Positions 15,324 to 15,369 of a stretch of DNA of 15,369 bases are shown piece by piece (position 1 is the first letter of the stretch; every line of letters starts with the position of its first letter). The position numbers and the translations under genes were made by a program. This DNA comes from Desulfocapsa sp. (GTDB taxonomy: Bacteria; Desulfobacterota; Desulfobulbia; Desulfobulbales; Desulfocapsaceae). The DNA is taken from positions 1 to 15,369 of the forward strand of contig DAOVZA010000012.1 in assembly GCA_030635405.1 (NCBI GenBank), read 5' to 3'. The notes under the pieces are model-generated. The model made no database searches and was not told the origin of the DNA. It worked only from the letters and a program-made list of their open reading frames with translations.

Positions 15324-15362
15324 CACCTTATACAATTACAGCAGCTTTTCTCTCCTAAGGTG
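15324..15362. repeat. Seven-base inverted repeat at the window edge
   Basis: CACCTTA (15324-15330) and TAAGGTG (15356-15362) are exact inverted copies separated by 25 bases. The left arm lies just upstream of the proposed extended -10 element of the kinase. It could be a split operator or chance; its context to the right is cut off. The rest of 15219-15369 shows no gene. Confidence 0.2.
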
Positions 15363-15369
15363 TCAGGCA

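Noticed and set aside
1..15369. Search for CRISPR arrays, tRNA genes, insertion sequences and att-like direct repeats
   Set aside because: No regularly spaced repeats, tRNA cloverleaf, transposase or paired direct repeats were seen by eye on either strand.

Overview
The window looks like ordinary chromosome from an AT-rich (about 40% GC by eye) Gram-negative bacterium. The style of the sensor kinases, the secreted Sel1 and SH3 proteins and the late cobalamin operon would fit a sulfate-reducing or related anaerobe of the Desulfobacterota, but that placement is an inference from gene style and not from a marker gene. No insertion sequence, phage gene, tRNA, rRNA or CRISPR array is visible.

Left part (1-5813). 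The window opens inside a gene whose visible C-terminal 443 residues join an MrfA-type zinc-cysteine region (DUF1998) to a DEDD exonuclease domain resembling MrfB/YprB, so a repair helicase and its nuclease seem to be one polypeptide. Next come two divergently transcribed exported proteins: one with two bacterial SH3 domains (minus strand) and one with five Sel1 repeats (plus strand). A minus-strand pair of signalling genes follows: a soluble receiver-kinase protein (first gene) and a membrane PAS histidine kinase without receiver (second gene). Each has changes in a different ATP-binding motif.

Centre (6098-12717). A tight plus-strand operon carries late cobalamin synthesis: cobC (alpha-ribazole phosphatase), cobU (cobinamide kinase/guanylyltransferase), cobT (DMB phosphoribosyltransferase), cobS (cobalamin synthase), a cobD-cobQ fusion (threonine-phosphate decarboxylase plus cobyric acid synthase), and cbiB (cobinamide-phosphate synthase). 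Gaps run from an 8-nt overlap to 22 nt. CobQ amidates the corrin to cobyric acid, CobD makes aminopropanol phosphate, CbiB joins those two products, CobU activates the result as GDP-cobinamide, CobT makes alpha-ribazole phosphate, CobS joins the two halves, and CobC removes the phosphate. Corrin-ring synthesis, cobalt uptake, corrinoid adenosylation and DMB synthesis are not encoded here. No cobalamin riboswitch is recognisable upstream; a 10-bp palindrome sits just before a plausible promoter instead.

Right part (12727-15369). Convergent to the operon lie a small basic protein of unknown function and, upstream of it on the minus strand, a large membrane hybrid histidine kinase (six predicted membrane segments, PAS, HisKA, ATPase, receiver). 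The last 150 bases hold that kinase's probable promoter region.

The points most worth a second look are the helicase-nuclease fusion, the CobD-CobQ fusion next to cbiB, and the kinase pair with complementary ATP-site changes. I did not find a clearly new defence or mobile system.
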